Positions 16,028 through 25,233 are shown, numbered from the stretch's first letter. The stretch is 37,680 bases of DNA from Acidimicrobiales bacterium (GCA_024638805.1 JAHEJO010000006.1:1-37680); one strand, 5' to 3'. The notes: generated by a model from the letters alone, not told the origin. A program made the numbers and translations.

Positions 16028-18211
16028 ATGCCCGATAGCCCAACCCAAACACCCGAATGGGGCGCCCTCACCTCGAGCGAGGCTCAATCGAACGAGAAAT
16101 GGTGGCCGAACCAGCTGAACCTGCGAATCCTCCACCAGAACCACCCGAACTCCAACCCGCTCGGCGCTGACTTCGACTACGCCACAACGGTCTCCGGGAT
16201 CGATTTCGACGAGCTGACCCGGGACGTCGATGCCCTCATGACCGACTCCAAGGACTGGTGGCCGGCCGACTGGGGCCACTACGGGGGGTTCTTCATCCGC
16301 ATGAGCTGGCACGCCGCCGGAACCTACCGGGTCTCCGACGGTCGCGGCGGCGGTGGCACCGGCGCCCAACGGTTCGCTCCGCTGAACTCCTGGCCGGACA
16401 ACGGCAACCTCGACAAAGCCCGCCGCCTACTGCTGCCGATCAAGCAGAAGTACGGCAAGGCCATCTCCTGGGCCGACCTCTTCGTCTTCGCCGGCAACCG
16501 TGCCCTCGAGACCATGGGATTCACGACGTTCGGGTTCGCCTTCGGTCGGTCCGACGTGTGGGCGCCCGAGGACGACATTTACTGGGGTCCGGAGAACGAA
16601 TGGCTCGGCGACCAGCGCTATTCCGGCGAACGCGAGCTGGCCAACCCGCTCGCCGCGGTCCAGATGGGCCTCATCTACGTCAACCCGGAAGGCCCCAACG
16701 GCATCCCGGACGCGTTGGCCTCGGCCCACGACATCCGTGAGACGTTCGCCCGCATGGCCATGAACGACGAGGAGACCGCTGCACTCACCATCGGCGGTCA
16801 CACCTTTGGCAAGATGCACGGCAACGGTCCCGCCGACCTGGTCGGTGTTGAGCCCGAGGGTGCCGGCCTGGCCGAGCAGGGCTTTGGCTGGGTCAACACC
16901 AACGAGACCGGGCTCGGTCAGTTCACCGTCACCTCCGGCCTCGAGGGCGCGTGGACGCCGACACCCACCCGGTGGGACAACATGTACCTCGAGACCCTCT
17001 TCGCCCACGAGTGGGAGGTCGTCGAATCACCCGCCGGCGCCAAGCAGTGGCAGCCCCGCGAGGTGAAGGAGGGATTCATGGTCCCGCCGGTGGAGCCCGG
17101 GGCACCGGAGACCAAGCCCACCATGTCGACCGCCGACATGGCGATGATCACCGACCCTGCATACCTGGAGATCTCCAAGCGGTTCCACGAGAATCCCGAC
17201 CAGCTCGCCGATGCGTTCGCTCGGGCATGGTTCAAACTCCTGCACCGCGATATGGGTCCGGCGATTCGGTACGTCGGTCCGCAGGCCCCGACCGAGGCTC
17301 TCGTCTGGCAGGACAACTCGCCGGCTCACCAGGGGGCACTGATCGGCGACGCCGAGATCGCCGAACTGAAGTCCACGATCCTCGGATCGGGCCTGACCAT
17401 CGAGCAGCTCCTCAAGACGGCCTGGGCATCGGCCTCGACGTATCGGAGGACCGACTTCCGAGGTGGTGCCAACGGTGCCCGGATCCGGCTCGAGCCTCAG
17501 ATGAGCTGGGATGTCAACATCCAGGCCGGCGTCGGTTCCGTGATCGCCAAGCTGGAGGAGATCCAGGGCGCGTTCAACGGCAAAGGCGGTGCCCAGGTGT
17601 CGCTCGCCGACCTGATCGTTCTCGGCGGGTCCGCCGCCGTCGAGGCGGGCGCAAAAGCTGCGGGGTACGACATCACAGTGCCGTTCACCCCGGGCCGCAC
17701 CGACGCCGACCAGGACAGCACCGACGTCGAGTCGTTGGGCTACCTAGAGCCGCTGGCCGACGGATTTCGGAACTACGTTGCCAAACAGGGCGCCGTCCCG
17801 ACCGAGCACCTGCTCATCGACAAGGCGTACATGCTGAACCTGTCGGCGCCGGAAATGACCGCCCTCGTCGGTGGCCTCCGGGTGTTGGGCAACAACGTCG
17901 GCTCCGAGGGCCATGGCGTGTTGACGGATCGTCCGGGTCAGCTGACCACCGACTTCTTCACCCACCTGCTCGACATGGACGTCAAGTGGTCGGCTGTCGG
18001 CGAAGCGGAAGATGCCTTCGAGGGCCGCGACCGCGCCACCGGTGAGCTGAAGTGGACCGGTACACGGGTCGATCTCGTGTTCGGTTCGAACAGCCAGCTC
18101 CGTGCCATCGCCGAGGAGTACGGAGCCAACGGCGGCGATGAGCTGTTCCTCAACGCCTTCATTTCCGGTTGGGTCAAGGTCATGGAGAACGACCGTTTCG
18201 ATCTCGACTGA
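16028..18211 (+). CDS. katG: Catalase-peroxidase KatG
   Basis: A bifunctional heme enzyme that removes H2O2 as catalase and as peroxidase. The 727 residues show both duplicated peroxidase halves. Distal R91, W94 and H95 lie in [11 protein letters not shown], proximal H258 in [11 protein letters not shown], and the Met-Tyr-Trp cofactor residues W94, Y217 ([12 protein letters not shown]) and M243 are all present, so catalase activity is expected. There is no signal peptide. AAGGAG lies just before ATG 16028. It is the second gene of a furA-katG unit, the arrangement known from mycobacteria and streptomycetes, and is followed by a strong hairpin. Confidence 0.97.
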   Translation: MPDSPTQTPEWGALTSSEAQSNEKWWPNQLNLRILHQNHPNSNPLGADFDYATTVSGIDFDELTRDVDALMTDSKDWWPADWGHYGGFFIRMSWHAAGTYRVSDGRGGGGTGAQRFAPLNSWPDNGNLDKARRLLLPIKQKYGKAISWADLFVFAGNRALETMGFTTFGFAFGRSDVWAPEDDIYWGPENEWLGDQRYSGERELANPLAAVQMGLIYVNPEGPNGIPDALASAHDIRETFARMAMNDEETAALTIGGHTFGKMHGNGPADLVGVEPEGAGLAEQGFGWVNTNETGLGQFTVTSGLEGAWTPTPTRWDNMYLETLFAHEWEVVESPAGAKQWQPREVKEGFMVPPVEPGAPETKPTMSTADMAMITDPAYLEISKRFHENPDQLADAFARAWFKLLHRDMGPAIRYVGPQAPTEALVWQDNSPAHQGALIGDAEIAELKSTILGSGLTIEQLLKTAWASASTYRRTDFRGGANGARIRLEPQMSWDVNIQAGVGSVIAKLEEIQGAFNGKGGAQVSLADLIVLGGSAAVEAGAKAAGYDITVPFTPGRTDADQDSTDVESLGYLEPLADGFRNYVAKQGAVPTEHLLIDKAYMLNLSAPEMTALVGGLRVLGNNVGSEGHGVLTDRPGQLTTDFFTHLLDMDVKWSAVGEAEDAFEGRDRATGELKWTGTRVDLVFGSNSQLRAIAEEYGANGGDELFLNAFISGWVKVMENDRFDLD

Positions 18212-18223
18212 GAGCGTTGTACT

Positions 18224-18259
18224 GACGGTGGGGCGCTGCGGTTGTGGCGCCCCACCGTC
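18224..18259 (+). terminator. Strong katG terminator hairpin
   Basis: GACGGTGGGGCGC (18224-18236) and GCGCCCCACCGTC (18247-18259) form a perfect 13-bp stem around a 10-base loop, 12 bases past the katG stop. No T-run follows, as is common for terminators in GC-rich genomes. It also lies 44 bases beyond the stop of the converging FAD monooxygenase gene and could serve both directions. Confidence 0.85.
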
Positions 18260-18303
18260 GCGTTCTGGCTCGGCTCGGTCGATCCGGGTTGTGGCAAACG
18301 GCT

Positions 18304-20256
18304 TCAAGTGGGCGGGGGCGGATCCGACATGAAGCCGACGAAAAAGGCCGCGAGACCGCTGTGGTCGTCCAGCGGAACGACGTGAGCCACGTACTGGTCG
18401 GGCCGTACCACGATCGTGCAGCCATGGGCGCGGTCGATGCCTCTGCTGTCGAAGATGTCTGGCCCGCGCCTCGTGTCCGGACAGAAGATCTTCTCGTAGT
18501 CCACGAGCCCGAGCCGACCCTTGCGCGGGAGTAGGAACGCAGGCATCGATCCGATCGCCACGTCTCGGTGGGAGTGCTGGCAGACGGCCCGGACATCGAT
18601 CACGGAGTCCACGTCAGCGCCGGGCGGTGTATAGCGCCCGACCGGTGAGTCGGGGCTGTCCTGAAGGAAAGCGCAAAGCCTCGCCAGCCGTGACGACGGA
18701 ACTGCCGGGTCGTTCGCATCCGCAAAAACGAAGATCCGCCATCGCCCATCCGCCTTGATGATGTGGCCCAGGTGGACCGGTTTCGCATCGGCCAGGCGCA
18801 CGACGGCTTCGGAATGGAATCGCTTTCCGATGGTCAGGCCGCTTGCTAGCCGTTGGTGGGTGGGCGCATGCGTGATCATCGACGTGTCGTAGCGAGTTTC
18901 GACTCCGGCGGTGAAACGTGCATGTTTGGTGAAATACTCCTGGAACTCGGCGCGATCGGCGATCTCGTCGTTCGACTGGCGGATAGGCCCAGCCCGAGCG
19001 CCGAACAGATTGGCCATGTCTCGATCGAAGTCGATCAGCTCTTGCGCGACGGCCTGGCGCTCGTCGGAGTAGGTGCGCAGGATGTCCGGCGTGCAGCGTC
19101 CCAGCACCACCGACGCGAGCTTCCATCCCAGGTTGAAGCTGTCCGCCATCGAGACGTTCATACCCTGGCCCGCTTTCGGGCTGTGGGTGTGGCACGCATC
19201 GCCGGTGATGAAGACCCGTGGCGAAGATCGGTCGTCTCCAACCGCCGCAGCATCGTCGAAGGTGTCGGACAGTCGCTGGCCGATCTCATAGACGGACCAC
19301 CACGCGACCTCCTTCACATCGAGGTGGAATGGGTGCAGGACGCGCTGGGCGGCAGCGATGATCTCGTCGGCGGTGATGTTGCGGTCGGCGGCGCGCTCAT
19401 CCGGTTCGAGTTCGCCGAGTTCGGTGTACATGCGAACCATGTAGCCGCCCTCGCGGGGAATGACCAGCACACTGCCCTCGCTCGCTGACTGGATGGCCGA
19501 CTTGAGCCGAATATCGGGGAAGTCGGTGACGGCCAGGAGATCCATCACACCCCAGATCTTGTTGGCAGCATCGCCTCGGAGAGCGAGGCCCAGCGAGGTG
19601 CGTACGGTGCTTCGAGCGCCATCGCAGCCAACCAGGTAGCGGGCACGGACCGTTTCGATCTCACCTTCGTGACCGGGATCGACGCGCTCGAGCGTCGCTG
19701 TGACCGGGTGGGTCGGCGTGTCACTCTCTTCGGAAGCATCGACGGTGAGACCTGTGAACCTGCGGCCATAGTCGGGCGCCAGACGCCTCGGTGACGTGGC
19801 CATCGTGTCGAGGAAGAAGTCATGAATCCTCGCTTGACTCAAGATGGTGTGGGGGAACTCCGAAAGCCCGTCCTCGACATCTTGGATCCGATCCGCTCGA
19901 GCGATTCTGTCAGGATCTGTGTCATCCGCCCGCCAGAACGTCGTCTCGTTGACCCAGTACGCCTCCTTCATCACCCTGTCGCAGAAGCCGAATGTCTCGA
20001 ACATCTCCATCGATCGACAGGCCACGCCGTCGGCTTGGCCGATGCGCAACGGCCCGAGCTTCTGGTCGACGATTCGCGTGGTGATCTCCGGGAACGCCGC
20101 CAGTTGAGTGGCCAAGGTCAGCCCGGCCGGCCCGCAGCCGATGACCAGCACGTCAACCTCGCCGGGAGGCTCGGTCGAGCCGGGCTCGTCAACCCCCGCG
20201 GCAACGGGGAGAACCGCAGGATCGCCCGGAGCGAAGCCCTCGAGGTGATATTGCAT
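18304..20256 (-). CDS. FAD-dependent aromatic monooxygenase (phenol 2-monooxygenase / 3-hydroxybenzoate 4-monooxygenase type)
   Basis: A class A flavoprotein hydroxylase using NAD(P)H and O2. The ~650 residues include a Rossmann FAD motif (DVLVIGCGPAGLTLATQL near residue 35), a DG motif (GCDGARSTVRTSLGL) and a GD motif (ITGDACHTHSPKAGQGMNVS). The C-terminal third is a thioredoxin-like phenol hydroxylase dimerisation domain (SGLTIGKRFHSEAVVRLADA through a final VRPDQYVAHVVPL). The length and last domain fit phenol 2-monooxygenase or MobA-like 3-hydroxybenzoate hydroxylase rather than the ~400-residue PobA type. I chose ATG 20254-20256, a position where similarity begins. The true substrate is unknown. 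It is a single gene, convergent with katG, with two palindromes upstream that are distinct from the PadR-type sites nearby. Confidence 0.88.
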   Translation of the reverse strand: MQYHLEGFAPGDPAVLPVAAGVDEPGSTEPPGEVDVLVIGCGPAGLTLATQLAAFPEITTRIVDQKLGPLRIGQADGVACRSMEMFETFGFCDRVMKEAYWVNETTFWRADDTDPDRIARADRIQDVEDGLSEFPHTILSQARIHDFFLDTMATSPRRLAPDYGRRFTGLTVDASEESDTPTHPVTATLERVDPGHEGEIETVRARYLVGCDGARSTVRTSLGLALRGDAANKIWGVMDLLAVTDFPDIRLKSAIQSASEGSVLVIPREGGYMVRMYTELGELEPDERAADRNITADEIIAAAQRVLHPFHLDVKEVAWWSVYEIGQRLSDTFDDAAAVGDDRSSPRVFITGDACHTHSPKAGQGMNVSMADSFNLGWKLASVVLGRCTPDILRTYSDERQAVAQELIDFDRDMANLFGARAGPIRQSNDEIADRAEFQEYFTKHARFTAGVETRYDTSMITHAPTHQRLASGLTIGKRFHSEAVVRLADAKPVHLGHIIKADGRWRIFVFADANDPAVPSSRLARLCAFLQDSPDSPVGRYTPPGADVDSVIDVRAVCQHSHRDVAIGSMPAFLLPRKGRLGLVDYEKIFCPDTRRGPDIFDSRGIDRAHGCTIVVRPDQYVAHVVPLDDHSGLAAFFVGFMSDPPPPT

Positions 20257-20276
20257 TCGGAACAACTCCAGTCGTA

Positions 20277-20309
20277 GTGGCCCACAAGGCACGCGGCATG
20301 GTGGCCCAC
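20277..20309 (-). promoter_or_regulatory. Paired GTGGsCCAC palindromes upstream of the FAD monooxygenase
   Basis: GTGGCCCAC (a 4-1-4 inverted repeat) occurs at 20277-20285 and again at 20301-20309, centres 24 bp apart, starting 20 bases upstream of the monooxygenase start codon. A -10-like TATGAT (minus strand, 20316-20321) lies just upstream, so both repeats would sit at or after the transcription start, a position typical of repressor operators. The -10 assignment is tentative and no regulator is identified. Confidence 0.45.
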
Positions 20310-20462
20310 CCGGCGATCATAGGAGGCTGACGATGAGGGCCGGAGATCGCAGCTCAACCCGCCGCGCGTTCGGGGTCATCGTGGCGATCGCGTTCGCTCC
20401 CGACCGACAATGGGATGCAGGCTCGTACTGGTTTCGGAGTCTGGGTCGGCGGTCGTGGACCG

Positions 20463-20490
20463 TGATTGGGTAGCTTTGATTGGGTAGCTC
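20463..20490. repeat. 14-bp direct tandem repeat at the padR 3' end
   Basis: TGATTGGGTAGCT followed by T or C is repeated directly at 20463-20476 and 20477-20490, touching the padR stop codon. It looks like a small duplication with no evident function. Confidence 0.7.
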
Positions 20491-21122
20491 TATGAGTCCA
20501 GCGGTGATTGGTCGTGGGCCAGGAGGCAGGTGAGAACTTCGGTGCGCGGGGTCATTCCGAGGTCTTGGGTGGTAGGCCACTCGCCGATTTCATCTCGGGC
20601 GAATTCGATCCACCGTTCGATGGTTTTGAACATCTCGATTTGGAAGGTGGCGAAGAGCACGGACAGGTGTGTGCGTTCCGGGAATGGGTGTCCGCCGTCG
20701 AGGTATGACGCCATCAGGTCGACGATGGCTTCGTGGTGTTCGCTGATGTCGGCTTCGAGTTCGTCGAGGGCTCGATTCAGGTCCTCTGTCGAGCCGTGAT
20801 CGGCGAAGAGCAGCCGCAGCAGTGCCTCGATCTCGATACGTGGCGGTTGGGTCCGCGAGCTCGTCCACTCCGTGAGCGCATGGCGGCCTTCGGTCGTGAT
20901 CTCGTAGACGTTGCGGCTCCGGTTGCCCGACTCCTCCTTGTGCGCGGTCGCGTAGCCAAGCTCGACGAGCTTCTTGGGTTCGGAATAGAGGAGACGCTCG
21001 GACTTGGGCCAGGCGTATCGGAGGCTGCGCTGGGCCTGCTGGGTGAGTTCGTAGCCTGTCCATGGTCTCAGGTTCAGGAGCGCGAGGACCGCGTACGACG
21101 AGATTGTCGTTCTCTGTGCCAT
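20490..21122 (-). CDS. PadR-family transcriptional regulator
   Basis: A 210-residue regulator with the PadR winged helix at the N-terminus (SYAVLALLNLRPWTGYELTQ, then SLRYAWPKSERLLYSEPKKL, ELGYATAHKE, and the YEITTEGRHALTEW wing). A longer C-terminal helical domain, PadR_C/VirR-like, provides dimerisation. PadR proteins are usually repressors released by phenolics, drugs or stress. The ATG is at 21120-21122. The gap to the divergent isomerase-family gene contains two perfect 17-bp palindromes. The same paired site stands before osmC, so the simplest reading is that this protein binds all four sites and represses itself, the isomerase-family gene and osmC-FMO. Binding is inferred from position, not shown. 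Confidence 0.9.
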   Translation of the reverse strand: MAQRTTISSYAVLALLNLRPWTGYELTQQAQRSLRYAWPKSERLLYSEPKKLVELGYATAHKEESGNRSRNVYEITTEGRHALTEWTSSRTQPPRIEIEALLRLLFADHGSTEDLNRALDELEADISEHHEAIVDLMASYLDGGHPFPERTHLSVLFATFQIEMFKTIERWIEFARDEIGEWPTTQDLGMTPRTEVLTCLLAHDQSPLDS

Positions 21123-21126
21123 AGAC

Positions 21127-21174
21127 TTGATCTTACTGCAAGGTGCAGTAGTATGTATACTGCATAGTGCAGTA
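21127..21174 (+). promoter_or_regulatory. Promoter with paired 17-bp operators between padR and the isomerase-family gene
   Basis: Two perfect inverted repeats of form TACTGCA-N3-TGCAGTA occupy 21134-21150 and 21158-21174, centres 24 bp apart. On the plus strand a -35-like TTGATC (21127-21132) and a -10-like TAGTAT (21149-21154) are separated by 16 bp. The first operator therefore fills the spacer and the second covers the expected start point. The padR promoter must overlap the same region on the other strand, which implies autoregulation. Confidence 0.85.
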
Positions 21175-21238
21175 ATTCAAGTCTGCCTGCGTGAAGTCGC
21201 ATCGGGCGAGCACCAGTCAATCCGGTCGGGAGGACCTC

Positions 21239-22006
21239 GTGGAGATCGCAGAGCACATCACCGTCATCGGTCAGGATGCCAGACTCTTCGCAGAGGCGGC
21301 GGGGCAAAGCGGACTCGAAGCGAACATCGACCCGTGTCCCGGATGGAACATGCGAGACCTCGTTCGGCACCTGAGTGAGATCCACCTCTGGGCTGGGGCC
21401 CACGTTGCTCGACGCGCCACCAAGATGTGGGTGGATGACCTCGCTGAGTTATCTGCGTCCTGGCCGGATCTGGCGGTGTTCTGGCCGGATGACGATCACC
21501 TGATCGACTTCTACCTCGCGACGAACGCCAACCTGATCCGAGAACTGGAGTCGGCGCCCGCCGACGTCGAGGCGATGACCTTCCTCCCGGCCCCCTCGCC
21601 ACTTGCCATGTGGGCACGGCGTCAAGCCCACGAGATTTCAATCCATCGCTTCGACGCACAGAACGCGGCCGGGATGACGTCTGGATTCGACCCCGCCCTT
21701 GCCGCGGACGGAATCGACGAGTTGCTCACGGCATTCGCCCCCCGAGCCAGGACTTTTCCGATCGAGGTCACCAGGACTATGGCTGTTCATGCAACGGACA
21801 CCGACGACCGGTGGCATGTGACGATGGGGCCAACCGGCATCGCTACCCGCCGCGGTACCGGCCCCGCGGATGTCACCCTCGTCGGCCGAGCAGCCGACCT
21901 GTACCTGACCATGTGGAACCGTGGACAGGACGCCGGCATAGAGGTGGCCGGCGACCAAGACCTCCTCGAAACCTGGCACACCAACCACCGAATCCGCTGG
22001 TCCTGA
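21239..22006 (+). CDS. Mycothiol-dependent maleylpyruvate isomerase family protein
   Basis: A DinB/MDMPI-fold protein of 255 residues. The N-terminal helical bundle has the family pattern around CPGWNMRDLVRHLSEIHLW and AHEISIHRFDAQNA, supplying the His/Glu/His metal-site residues. A smaller C-terminal domain follows (from about residue 150, ending with the TMWNRGQDAG segment). Characterised members are zinc enzymes using mycothiol as cofactor, for example maleylpyruvate isomerisation, or act in thiol transfer and detoxification. The exact reaction here is unknown. GTG 21239 is chosen because GGGAGGA (21228-21234) lies 4 bases upstream; the frame is open further upstream only as untranslated leader. 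Its promoter carries two operators shared with the osmC-FMO unit, so it probably acts in the same response. Confidence 0.82.
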   Translation: MEIAEHITVIGQDARLFAEAAGQSGLEANIDPCPGWNMRDLVRHLSEIHLWAGAHVARRATKMWVDDLAELSASWPDLAVFWPDDDHLIDFYLATNANLIRELESAPADVEAMTFLPAPSPLAMWARRQAHEISIHRFDAQNAAGMTSGFDPALAADGIDELLTAFAPRARTFPIEVTRTMAVHATDTDDRWHVTMGPTGIATRRGTGPADVTLVGRAADLYLTMWNRGQDAGIEVAGDQDLLETWHTNHRIRWS

Positions 22007-22131
22007 CAGGCGACTCCCCGAAGCGGCCGATCAACTCCCGGGAGAGCTGGCCGCCGCAATCGAGTGGAGGCAGGCATCGCTGATGTCGTCCTCGGTCGCG
22101 TTGCGGGAGCCGATCCGTAGCTACTGGCCTA

Positions 22132-23385
22132 TCAACTGGTGGCGTTGAGTCGGAGATGCCTGTCGAGGTGTTCGCTGAGCTCTTCGGAATCGCGTTCTGC
22201 GCCGCTTATGAAACTCGACCGCCGCCGACGGAGCACGTTGAGGCCGGTCACGTAGAGGCCCGGGGCATCGACGACGCCACCATCGTGACGAATGCGACCC
22301 TTGCGGTCGAACACCGGCACGTCGAGCCAGGAGTAGTCGGGGCGGTAGCCGGTGGCCCAGACCACGGTGCCGATGTCGTCTTCGGCGAGGTCGATTTCCA
22401 ATCGCGCCGGCGACGGAACTCGCGTGGCATCGAACCGTCTCGCCGGACCGACCTCGGAGACCGCGGCAGCTTCGACCCAATCGTCGAACCGCTGCAGCAG
22501 GCGGTTCATCTTGAGGTCCGCCAGCTTGCAGACGTTGGCGAGCGAACCCGAGAACTGGGCGACACCATCGCTGATGCGTCCCAGCCGACCGACGACTTCG
22601 ACCCCACGATCGGTGAGCGCGTTGAGGTCGATGGAACGGTGCTCGGGCGTGCCGATCAGCTGGGGTGAGGGTACATGGCGAGCGCGTACGAGATCGTCGA
22701 GGTCATCGCGGCCCTCATCGAGGATGCCGGCCTTGTCCATCCACCAGAAGACATCGCGCCCCCGGTAGCTCCTGGGCATTCGCACGTGTTCGCCCACGGA
22801 CATCATGACCGCTCGGCCCGAGCGGCTGATCTCGTCGGTGAGCTGAACGCCCGTTGCGGAGGCACCGACGACGAGCACCGCTCGGTCATCGAGATCGTTC
22901 GGGCAGCGATACGTCATAGCGGTGAACTGAGCGACCGAAGCGGGGACTTGCGCTGCAGCGCTGGGCACATTGGCGATGTTGGAGCCGCCGCTGGCGATCA
23001 CGACGCCGTCACAGGTCCAGGTGCCGTGGTCGGTCTCCACCGTGTAACCGCGATCGTTGGCACGGACGCGGGTCACCGTTGTGTGGGTCTGGACCGGCGC
23101 CGAGATCGTCGCCGCATACGCAGAGATGAAGTCGGCGAGGTCCCGCACGGTCATGTACCCGTCGGGGTCGTCGCCGGAATAGCCCATGCCGGGGAGTTGG
23201 TTCTGCCAGTTCGGCGTCAGCAGGCGCAACGAATCCCATCGTTCCGTGCGCCATGAGTTCGCCACCTCACCCCGTTCGAGCACCACGTGGGGGATCGAAC
23301 GCTCGGTGAGGCGGCGACTCATGGCGAGGCCGGCATGCCCGGCGCCGATGATGACCGCCGGGACGTGTGTTGCCGGCGCCGTCAT
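22132..23385 (-). CDS. Flavin-containing monooxygenase-like NAD(P)/FAD oxidoreductase
   Basis: A 417-residue two-dinucleotide-binding flavoprotein. The FAD motif is IGAGHAGLAMSRRL at the N-terminus, followed by ERGEVANSWRTERWDSLRLL and GYMTVRDLADFISAYA. The NADPH motif VVGASATGVQLTDEI lies near residue 160, and the ATG-type motif VVWATGYRPDYSWLDVP near residue 350. This is the pattern of the CzcO/FMO/YUCCA-like group (COG2072), which oxidise soft nucleophiles (S or N) or carbonyls. ATG 23383-23385 is chosen: it lies 7 bases after the osmC stop, consistent with translational coupling. It therefore shares the operator-controlled osmC promoter. The substrate cannot be read from sequence. Confidence 0.87.
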   Translation of the reverse strand: MTAPATHVPAVIIGAGHAGLAMSRRLTERSIPHVVLERGEVANSWRTERWDSLRLLTPNWQNQLPGMGYSGDDPDGYMTVRDLADFISAYAATISAPVQTHTTVTRVRANDRGYTVETDHGTWTCDGVVIASGGSNIANVPSAAAQVPASVAQFTAMTYRCPNDLDDRAVLVVGASATGVQLTDEISRSGRAVMMSVGEHVRMPRSYRGRDVFWWMDKAGILDEGRDDLDDLVRARHVPSPQLIGTPEHRSIDLNALTDRGVEVVGRLGRISDGVAQFSGSLANVCKLADLKMNRLLQRFDDWVEAAAVSEVGPARRFDATRVPSPARLEIDLAEDDIGTVVWATGYRPDYSWLDVPVFDRKGRIRHDGGVVDAPGLYVTGLNVLRRRRSSFISGAERDSEELSEHLDRHLRLNATS

Positions 23386-23392
23386 TGGCCGC

Positions 23393-23953
23393 TCAGCTGA
23401 CCTCGACGGCCACCCGGGTCGGGTTGGTGACCATGTCGTAGACAGCGGACCGCTTCTGAGCTTGTGCCACCAGCGCCTGTATGTCCTCATTCGACGCATC
23501 GGCATCGATGCTGAAACGCACGACAACGTCATCGAAGCCATTGCGAACGTCCGGGTCAGCGCCCAGGATTCCGAGCACGTTCATCTTGCCCTCGACCGTT
23601 GACGTGACCGACTTCAGCTGGATTTGGCGGTGTTGGGCAACCGATGCCACGCCTGCGGTCAGACAACTTGCCAACGATGCGAGAAGGATCTCGGGAGGTG
23701 TGGCGCCACGGTCCTCGGCCGCGAAGCACTCGGGATGATCGGCGTCGAAGGAGTAGGGCGTCTTGTGGTGATGCTCCTGGCCGAGGCCGGTGAAACCGTC
23801 GACAGTCGTTTGGCTGAACGTGCCGTTGACCCACGAGCAGTTGGCCCGCCAGGTGAACTCAGCCGCTTCGGGCGCTCCGGTCAGCGCCTCGCGTGCGCCC
23901 AGCAATGCTTCGGTGTTCACGCCGTTGTTGACGGGAGTATCGATAGTGGTCAT
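23393..23953 (-). CDS. OsmC-family protein
   Basis: A 186-residue OsmC/YhfA-like thiol protein. The family core is visible: HPECFAAEDRGATPPEILL followed by the active-site LASLASCLTAGVASVAQHRQ, then the beta-strand VTSTVEGKMNVLGILG and a final MVTNPTRVAVEV. Both candidate redox cysteines (PEC and ASC) are present. OsmC relatives reduce organic or fatty-acid hydroperoxides with thiol partners, though the YhfA-like branch is less defined. ATG 23951-23953 has AAGGGG at a good distance upstream. It heads a two-gene unit with the FMO-like gene, behind a promoter with the same paired operators as the isomerase-family gene. Confidence 0.9.
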   Translation of the reverse strand: MTTIDTPVNNGVNTEALLGAREALTGAPEAAEFTWRANCSWVNGTFSQTTVDGFTGLGQEHHHKTPYSFDADHPECFAAEDRGATPPEILLASLASCLTAGVASVAQHRQIQLKSVTSTVEGKMNVLGILGADPDVRNGFDDVVVRFSIDADASNEDIQALVAQAQKRSAVYDMVTNPTRVAVEVS

Positions 23954-24021
23954 TGGATTGGCCCCTTTGTCTGGTTGTTTGCTTCGAGGTGGATGGGACT
24001 CCCCAGCCGGGTAGTCCTCAA

Positions 24022-24069
24022 TACTGCAACATGCAGTAGTGACTCTACTGCAGTTCGCAGCAATGTCAA
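24022..24069 (-). promoter_or_regulatory. osmC-FMO promoter with paired 17-bp operators
   Basis: On the minus strand a consensus -35 TTGACA (24064-24069) and a -10-like TAGAGT (24042-24047) are 16 bp apart. A TACTGCA-N3-CGCAGCA site with two mismatches (24046-24062) fills the spacer, and a perfect TACTGCA-N3-TGCAGTA (24022-24038) covers the expected start point, centres 24 bp apart. Spacing and arrangement are identical to the promoter at 21127-21174, which strongly suggests one regulator. Confidence 0.85.
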
Positions 24070-24224
24070 GAAGAGCCGTTCGCGCTCTCGCCGACCGGGC
24101 CAGCACAACGCCCGAGGTCGCAACGGGCCCGCTACTCAGAGTTCCGTTTGGTGAACCGTCGTCAGCCCTGCCGGCGCTGTATCAGCGGTGATGTTCGCCC
24201 TTGTGGGCACATGAACGCACAGGT

Positions 24225-25139
24225 TCAGACGGTTTGGGTGCGCTCGAGCGGGTGGACGACGGGAGCGATCGGTCGCACCAGGAAGCGCCGAAAGACCTCG
24301 AGATAGCCGCTGTAGGTGTCGATGTGGACGGTTCCGGCACTTCGGGCTGCCACTCGATGCAGCGCCGGCAGTCGATACCACGCCACGCCAGGGTGCCGGT
24401 GGTGATCGACGTGCAGGTTGTTGTTGAGGAACAGCAGCGCCCAGAATCCGCGACTGTTCACGATCGCGGTGTGTGGACCGTCGAGGGCGGCGCGGTGCTC
24501 GGCGAACGAGCGAACGAGCGTCAGCGACATGCCCATGTAGCCGAACCCCAGCGCGAACTCCCAGGCCGGCAGACCGAGCCACTGAGCACCGACCAGCACC
24601 ATCACATCAGCGCACAGGAACCTGATCGTTATCCAGCGCCGGTCGTCGTCGATCACGTGCCCGGCGAGCCTGCGGCCGACCGACGCGATCGCAAACCCCG
24701 GACCGAGCACCATTCGGCCCAGCAGGGTGCACCTCCAGGTCAGCAGCATCCGTAGTAGCTGCGGGGCCGTGTCCCATGCGGCCCTGTGCAAGTAGGGGCT
24801 TTCCGGGTCGCGATCGGGGTCGGTGAGTTCGGTTGTCGCATGGTGCTCGATGTGGTCACCCCGATAGAGCCAGAACGGGTACACGAGCCCCAGCGGCGCA
24901 CCCACCAGCGAGACGTTGAGGCGTGGCCACGGCGTCGGGTGACCGTGGACGACTTCGTGCTGGAGCGAGCCGTACCACGCTCCGAGCACCGCCAGCAGGA
25001 CGAGGGTGATCGGCAGGGGCAGGCGGTCGTGGACGACGAGGAGCGCCGCGAGTCCTGCCGCGATGCAACCGGCCACGATGAGCGTCGGCCATTCGACGCT
25101 GCGTGGTAGCCGATCATCCCGCTGTCCCAAGAAGTTCAT
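24225..25139 (-). CDS. Membrane fatty acid desaturase / hydroxylase
   Basis: A di-iron integral membrane enzyme of about 304 residues. The three histidine boxes are clear: HEVVHGH (~residue 64), HIEHH (~100) and HVDHHRHP (~250), spread between hydrophobic segments (GCIAAGLAALLVV, ITLVLLAVLGAWYG, and two further pairs). This is the FA_desaturase fold, whose members desaturate acyl chains or hydroxylate related lipids using O2 and external electron donors. ATG 25137-25139 is preferred over the upstream in-frame ATG because the XRE regulator's promoter occupies that stretch. It is divergent from an XRE regulator, which may control it in response to lipid or temperature. No PadR-type site is near it. 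Confidence 0.85.
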   Translation of the reverse strand: MNFLGQRDDRLPRSVEWPTLIVAGCIAAGLAALLVVHDRLPLPITLVLLAVLGAWYGSLQHEVVHGHPTPWPRLNVSLVGAPLGLVYPFWLYRGDHIEHHATTELTDPDRDPESPYLHRAAWDTAPQLLRMLLTWRCTLLGRMVLGPGFAIASVGRRLAGHVIDDDRRWITIRFLCADVMVLVGAQWLGLPAWEFALGFGYMGMSLTLVRSFAEHRAALDGPHTAIVNSRGFWALLFLNNNLHVDHHRHPGVAWYRLPALHRVAARSAGTVHIDTYSGYLEVFRRFLVRPIAPVVHPLERTQTV

Positions 25140-25233
25140 GTTCCACTCAGAATGACATGGCGATATGTCCTTGTCATTGGGTGTTTGGCCACGTTCCGCG
25201 TCACTGAGGCACAATTACGCTCCAATCGATGCG

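Noticed and set aside
22022-22052. Inverted repeat CGGCC...GGCCG between the isomerase-family and FMO genes
   Set aside because: The stem is only 5 bp with a long loop, which is not distinguishable from chance in GC-rich DNA.
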